Origin: Candidatus Aenigmatarchaeota archaeon
GTDB lineage: Archaea > Aenigmatarchaeota > Aenigmatarchaeia > QMZP01 > QMZT01
Length of the DNA: 8,518 nt
Assembly (NCBI GenBank): GCA_023128965.1
Contig: JAGMCY010000135.1
Coordinates: 1-8,518, forward strand
Direction: 5' to 3'
The notes below the pieces were generated by a model. That model was given only the letters and a program-made list of their open reading frames with translations, was not told the DNA's origin and did no database searches. A program made the position numbers and the translations under genes. Below are positions 6,701 through 8,518 of the stretch, piece after piece (within the stretch, counting starts at the first letter, position 1; every line of letters starts with the position of its first letter).

Positions 6701-8518
6701 TGCAAGATACAGGATACAGAAACTTCACGGCAAGATCACAACCAGGCCTGCTGCACCATTATTCTGAAAATGACACCGTGACCGTCCAGATAACAGGATC
6801 GGCTGATGTTGAGTGGTTTTCACCGCCGAACCTTTCGAGCGTTACCTACCCTTACGAATTCCAGAGAATATGCAGGGTTGTTGACATTGTTTCGCAGACA
6901 GGGGTCAACAACTATCCGGTCAATTTCTCCTACTGGAACGAAACTTCGAGTCAGTGGGTCTACAACGGGACGTACCTAACGAATTCGAGCGGTCACACGA
7001 ACACTAGCTGGAGTCCCTGGGACAAGGGGAATGTGACGTTCAACTGCACGATCTGGGACAATTCAACGCTTGAATACACAACAAATATAGATAGCGTGAG
7101 CGCGATCATATGGGTGAAGGATGATGTACTGCCGACCATCGAGAACATATCCGTCATTCCGAACCAGAGCATTGAGGCGTGGTTAAACACCACTAACATA
7201 ACCGCTGATGTCACGGACGACTACGGGATCGAGAATAATGGTGTGTGGGCGTACATAGGGCTCCCCAACGGGAGTTACGAGAACAAGACAATGTCGTTCG
7301 TTGAGAACAACACGTACAGGTATGAGTATCTTCCGAAACTCAATGGAACGTACAACGTCACGGTATATGCGAAAGACGAAGGTCCTGAAAACAATGTAAA
7401 CCATTCGGATGTTTACTACTTTGAGGTCTGGGGCAAGGTGAACGGGAAGGTAGACCAAATGTGGTACGTTTACGCCGGGGGAATCACGCAGACGGATGAT
7501 TTCAAATTTAACCTGACCATAAACTTCACGAATCTCGGACCTCCGAATGCTTACTACGTAAACCTCACGATATACGATGACTCCCCTGGTTACGTGGACT
7601 ACAACGAAAGCTCGTACTACTGCGGGAACATGACGAACGGCTCGCTCTGCCAGTGGACCGTTGAGGTCACGATATTGCCGGCCACGCCACCGACAAGCAT
7701 AAACGTATTCGGGAACGCGAGCTGGATGGATCCTGACAGGACGGACGCTTCTGTTGTTAATTCAACATACGTCGTCGTTGCATCCAATCCTATTGTTGAG
7801 ATACTGGAAACGGGGATAAACAAGACAGTTCCGCATGACCAGCAAACTTACGTTGACAACATCACAATCTATTCGAGCGGGAATGACAGAGTCACCAACA
7901 TACAGCTTTCGAACGCCGGTGGCAATTTCGATTATGACTGTTATGATTGTGTATTAACGATGGTTCCCAGTTATCAGGGAGATCTGTTCGCCGGTTACAA
8001 CTTCACCTCGGACATCTGGGTTACCATACCAAAGGGCAAACCACCAGGAATATACTGGACATATGTAGTCGCGAACTCGACTAATGCGGGATCGGACATA
8101 TACCTTCTTAACCTCAGCGTTGATTTGAATACCTCCTGGATCAGAACGCCTGACTCCTTCCCGGCCATGATAGCGCAGCCTAACACGAACGGCCTGATAG
8201 GCCAGGTGAACGTAACGAACGAGGGGAACGTTAAGATATACTTCTGGACATCACCAAGGGAGGCGGCAGCGTCCTTGATCATCGTCACACCGGCGGCTTT
8301 CGCAGTGGATACGCTGTCTAAGAGGACCATAAACATCTCGTATTTAGTCCCGCCAGCCTATCCAGAGGGGATGTATTACGGGGTTGTAGCGATAAGAAAC
8401 GACACGCTGCCTGCGGATCCGGTTGAAAGAACGGTTTCCTTCTGGCTCAACGTGACCGACCTTCCGCCGAACATAACGGACTACAGCGTGATCCCAACGG
8501 AGTTCGAGGTAGGGTTCA
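1..8518 (+). CDS. Giant secreted/cell-surface protein of tandem Ig-like repeats (internal fragment, both ends missing)
   Basis: Frame 1 is open from the first base to the last: 2,839 codons with no stop, far beyond chance, while the other frames hold only short ORFs. The start and stop lie outside the window, so the full protein exceeds 2,839 residues. The translation is a succession of Ig-like beta-sandwich modules: six copies of a unit of about 344 residues (residues 1-1941), A-less modules (1942-2372) and CARDB/NEW3-like domains (2373-2839). About 193 N-X-S/T sequons, 49 Cys, abundant Asn/Thr/Ser/Tyr/Asp and few Lys/Arg point to an exported, N-glycosylated, disulfide-bonded protein. No catalytic motif, signal peptide or credible membrane span is visible in this part; the signal peptide and C-terminal anchor would lie outside. 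ATA and AGG/AGA codon use and the overall style suggest an archaeon, perhaps DPANN. A structural, adhesive or envelope role is inferred; the exact function is unknown. No frameshift was found. Confidence 0.96.
727..1755 (+). repeat. Repeat unit 2: complete A-B-C unit, 343 residues
   Basis: Residues 243-585. Module A opens with F-F-I-E-T-K-P (243-249), then W-G-W-G-E around W266 and the acidic turn S-D-E-D-D-D-N at 277-283. The linker to B is N-F-T-L-D-K-D (355-361). Module B has V-R-V-W-D-x-D (386-392), C445 and a W-K-A-G strand, but no second cysteine after it (Tyr in that place). Module C is the most cysteine-rich in the array, with C511, C518, C530, C535 and C546 instead of the usual three, so it may carry an extra disulfide loop. 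Landmarks lie 343-346 residues from those of the neighbouring units, except the B cysteine of unit 3, which is 335 away. Confidence 0.9.
1756..2802 (+). repeat. Repeat unit 3: complete A-B-C unit, 349 residues
   Basis: Residues 586-934. Module A begins L/F-Y-L-A-T-N-P and carries a Gly/Ser-rich insertion (601-610) just before G-W-G-E at W611, then the turn Y-D-L-D at 622-625; C664 is a single cysteine in this module. The linker N-F-T-L-E-K-D-D (694-701) matches unit 2. Module B has V-D-D-D-N-G (729-734), S-G-V-D-G (740-744), F-N-P-N-C-S-Y with C780, W-R-A-G, and C799 in T-C-Y. Module C has D853-C854, C884 and C900 in G-W-Y-N-C. The S-G-V-D-G block and the I-G-Q-L/L-G-Q-L strand at the B/C border are shared specifically with unit 6. 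Confidence 0.9.
2803..3801 (+). repeat. Repeat unit 4: complete A-B-C unit, 333 residues
   Basis: Residues 935-1267. Module A starts L-Y-L-N-N-T-P, with the G-W-G turn at W956 and cysteines C976, C1004 and C1013, which other copies do not share in the same pattern. The A/B linker (P-N-I-T-V-D near 1043) is divergent. Module B has V-N-D-T-D-N-G (1079-1085), S-D-P-D-S-W-D-S-G (1101-1109), T-N-S-S-G (1114-1118), F-N-P-G-C with C1128, W-K-A-G and C1147 in G-C-Y. Module C has D1195-C1196, N-D-A-N (1201-1204), C1220 and C1234. This is the shortest of the full copies. It resembles unit 1 most closely in the stretches that can be compared. Confidence 0.9.
3802..4875 (+). repeat. Repeat unit 5: complete A-B-C unit, 358 residues
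   Basis: Residues 1268-1625. Module A opens with the same seven residues as unit 2, F-F-I-E-T-K-P (1268-1274), encoded with four synonymous differences. W-G-E follows at W1288 and the acidic turn D-D-E-D-T-D-N at 1299-1305. A insertion with C1314 and C1322, plus C1360, explains part of the extra length. The linker is N-F-T-V-E-K-N-D (1386-1393). Module B has V-R-V-W-D-N-D (1419-1425), S-D-P-N-S-W-D-Q-G (1444-1452), C1478, W-T-A-G and C1499 in C-Y-K. Module C has D1544-C1545, C1580, C1593 in G-W-Y-N-C and an additional C1602. Confidence 0.9.
4876..5823 (+). repeat. Repeat unit 6: last A-B-C unit, module C shortened
   Basis: Residues 1626-1941, about 316 residues. Module A starts F-H-L-G-T-A-P, has G-W-G at W1646 and a single C1701. 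Module B has I-R-D-D-D (1767-1771), S-G-V-D-G (1784-1788), an additional pair C1805 and C1812, then N-P-N-C with C1820, W-K-G-G and C1838 in T-C-Y. Module C keeps D1883-C1884 but has lost the two downstream cysteines and the G-x-Y-x-C strand, which accounts for its shorter length. After this copy no further module A appears, so it closes the 344-residue periodicity. Confidence 0.87.
5824..6498 (+). other. C-like plus B-like Ig modules without module A (first pair)
   Basis: Residues 1942-2166. The first part resembles module C: a P-P-N-E-T strand near 1955-1959, C1972 followed by I-R-D976-type turn (D1976), and G-W-Y-K-L-T-C with C2029, the likely partner cysteine. The second part resembles module B: I-F-R-N-D-T at 2070-2074, L-E-D-A-D (2089-2093), N-A-T-V-W, T-N-S-S-G at 2119-2123 and S-W-N-P-D-D. 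C2117 and C2125 flank the T-N-S-S-G turn, an arrangement not seen in units 1-6. The assignment of modules rests on motif order and spacing and is less certain than for the main array. Confidence 0.7.
6499..7116 (+). other. C-like plus B-like Ig modules without module A (second pair)
   Basis: Residues 2167-2372. The C-like half has I-T-S-P-V-N-G-S (2173-2180) and A-S-I-R-D with D2197, but no cysteine. The B-like half has C2291-R-V-V-D2295, the N-F-S-Y-W strand at 2308-2312, T-N-S-S-G at 2327-2331, S-W-S-P-W-D and C2349. The T-N-S-S-G turn lies 208 residues after the one in the preceding pair and the Pro landmark of the C-like half 221 after its counterpart, so these two pairs form their own two-module repeat. 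Cysteines C2291 and C2349 could bond across the sandwich. Confidence 0.68.
7117..7431 (+). other. Ig-like domain of the P-T-I ... T-A-D-V-T-D-D-Y-G type
   Basis: Residues 2373-2477. It starts D-D-V-L-P-T-I-E-N-I-S-V-I-P, continues N-I-T-A-D-V-T-D-D-Y-G-I (2399-2410), then V-W-A-Y-I, P-N-G-S-Y and ends G-T-Y-N-V-T-V-Y-A-K-D-E (2449-2460). This order of strands is the familiar pattern of Ig-like/Big-type domains in archaeal and bacterial surface proteins, where a leading D-x-x-x-P-x-I linker precedes each domain. It has no cysteine and looks different from modules A-C, marking the change from the repeat array to the C-terminal region. Confidence 0.75.
7432..7791 (+). other. CARDB/NEW3-like beta-sandwich domain
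   Basis: Residues 2478-2597. After G-K-V-N-G-K the chain reads F-K-F-N-L-T-I-N-F-T-N-L-G (2501-2513) and Y-Y-V-N-L-T-I-Y-D (2518-2526), the pattern of a CARDB or NEW3-type domain in which a noun-like N-x-G turn separates two long strands. C2541 and C2550 flank a short loop and can plausibly form a disulfide. The domain ends with S-T-Y-V-V-V-A-S-N-P. The family name is an inference from the strand pattern, not a profile match. Confidence 0.55.
7792..8145 (+). other. Beta-sandwich domain with a C-Y-D-C motif
   Basis: Residues 2598-2715. The pattern Y-V-D-N-I-T-I-Y-S-S-G-N-D-R-V-T-N-I-Q-L (2617-2636, one long strand-turn-strand) and later P-P-G-I-Y-W-T-Y-V-V-A-N-S-T (2681-2694) resembles NEW3-like domains, which typically end in a P-x-G-x-Y strand. 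Cysteines C2647 and C2650 form a C-x-x-C separated by Tyr-Asp; a tight disulfide or a metal site is possible. Sequon density is lower here than in the repeat array. Confidence 0.5.
8146..8518 (+). other. NEW3-like domain followed by the start of another Ig-like domain (cut by the window end)
   Basis: Residues 2716-2839. The stretch Q-V-N-V-T-N-E-G-N-V-K-I-Y-F (2735-2748) and P-E-G-M-Y-Y-G-V-V-A-I-R-N (2788-2800) fits the same domain type as the preceding block: an N-x-G turn early and a P-x-G-x-Y strand near the end. From 2821 L-P-P-N-I-T-D-Y-S-V-I-P begins a further Ig-like domain of the type seen at 2376, which runs out of the window. The gene therefore continues, most simply towards a C-terminal anchor that is not visible here. 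Confidence 0.5.

Noticed and set aside
8263..8307. Hydrophobic run at residues 2755-2769 (Ala/Leu/Ile/Val-rich) as a membrane span
   Set aside because: It is only about 15 residues, contains Thr and Pro, and is followed by more sequons and beta-strand patterns, so it fits a buried strand pair better than a transmembrane helix.

Overview
The whole window lies inside one protein-coding gene. Frame 1 of the + strand reads without a stop for all 2,839 complete codons (8,517 bases plus one base) and is open at both edges. Neither the true start codon, with its ribosome site and promoter, nor the stop codon is present. No other gene, RNA gene, CRISPR array, mobile element or intergenic gap is visible.

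The product is a giant secreted or cell-surface protein built almost entirely of beta-sandwich, Ig-like repeats. It is very rich in Asn, Thr, Ser, Tyr, Asp and Gly and poor in Lys and Arg. A hand count gives about 193 N-X-S/T sequons (roughly one per 15 residues) and 49 cysteines, many in conserved positions. Heavy use of ATA for Ile and AGG/AGA for Arg, together with this sequon-dense style, suggests an archaeon. My best guess is a DPANN-type lineage such as Aenigmarchaeota or a relative, but this is inference without a database search.

Layout: bases 1-5823 hold a tandem array of a unit of about 344 residues (about 1.03 kb): one partial copy, four full copies and one slightly short copy. Each unit has three Ig-like modules of about 115 residues, called A, B and C here. 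A starts with an F-x-x-x-T-x-P strand and a G-W-G turn. B carries a [VIL]-x-D-x-D turn, then an F-N-P-x-C and W-x-A-G block. C carries a D-C near its first third and a G-x-Y-x-C strand. Bases 5824-7116 continue with C-like and B-like modules but no A module, so the period falls to about 210-220 residues. Bases 7117-8518 hold different domains: a P-T-I/T-A-D-V-T-D-D-Y-G Ig domain, then CARDB/NEW3-like domains of the kind found near the membrane-proximal end of archaeal surface proteins.

The likely role is a long, rigid, glycosylated and disulfide-stabilised stalk, adhesin or envelope protein. The sequence supports the architecture strongly, the surface location well, and any specific binding partner not at all.
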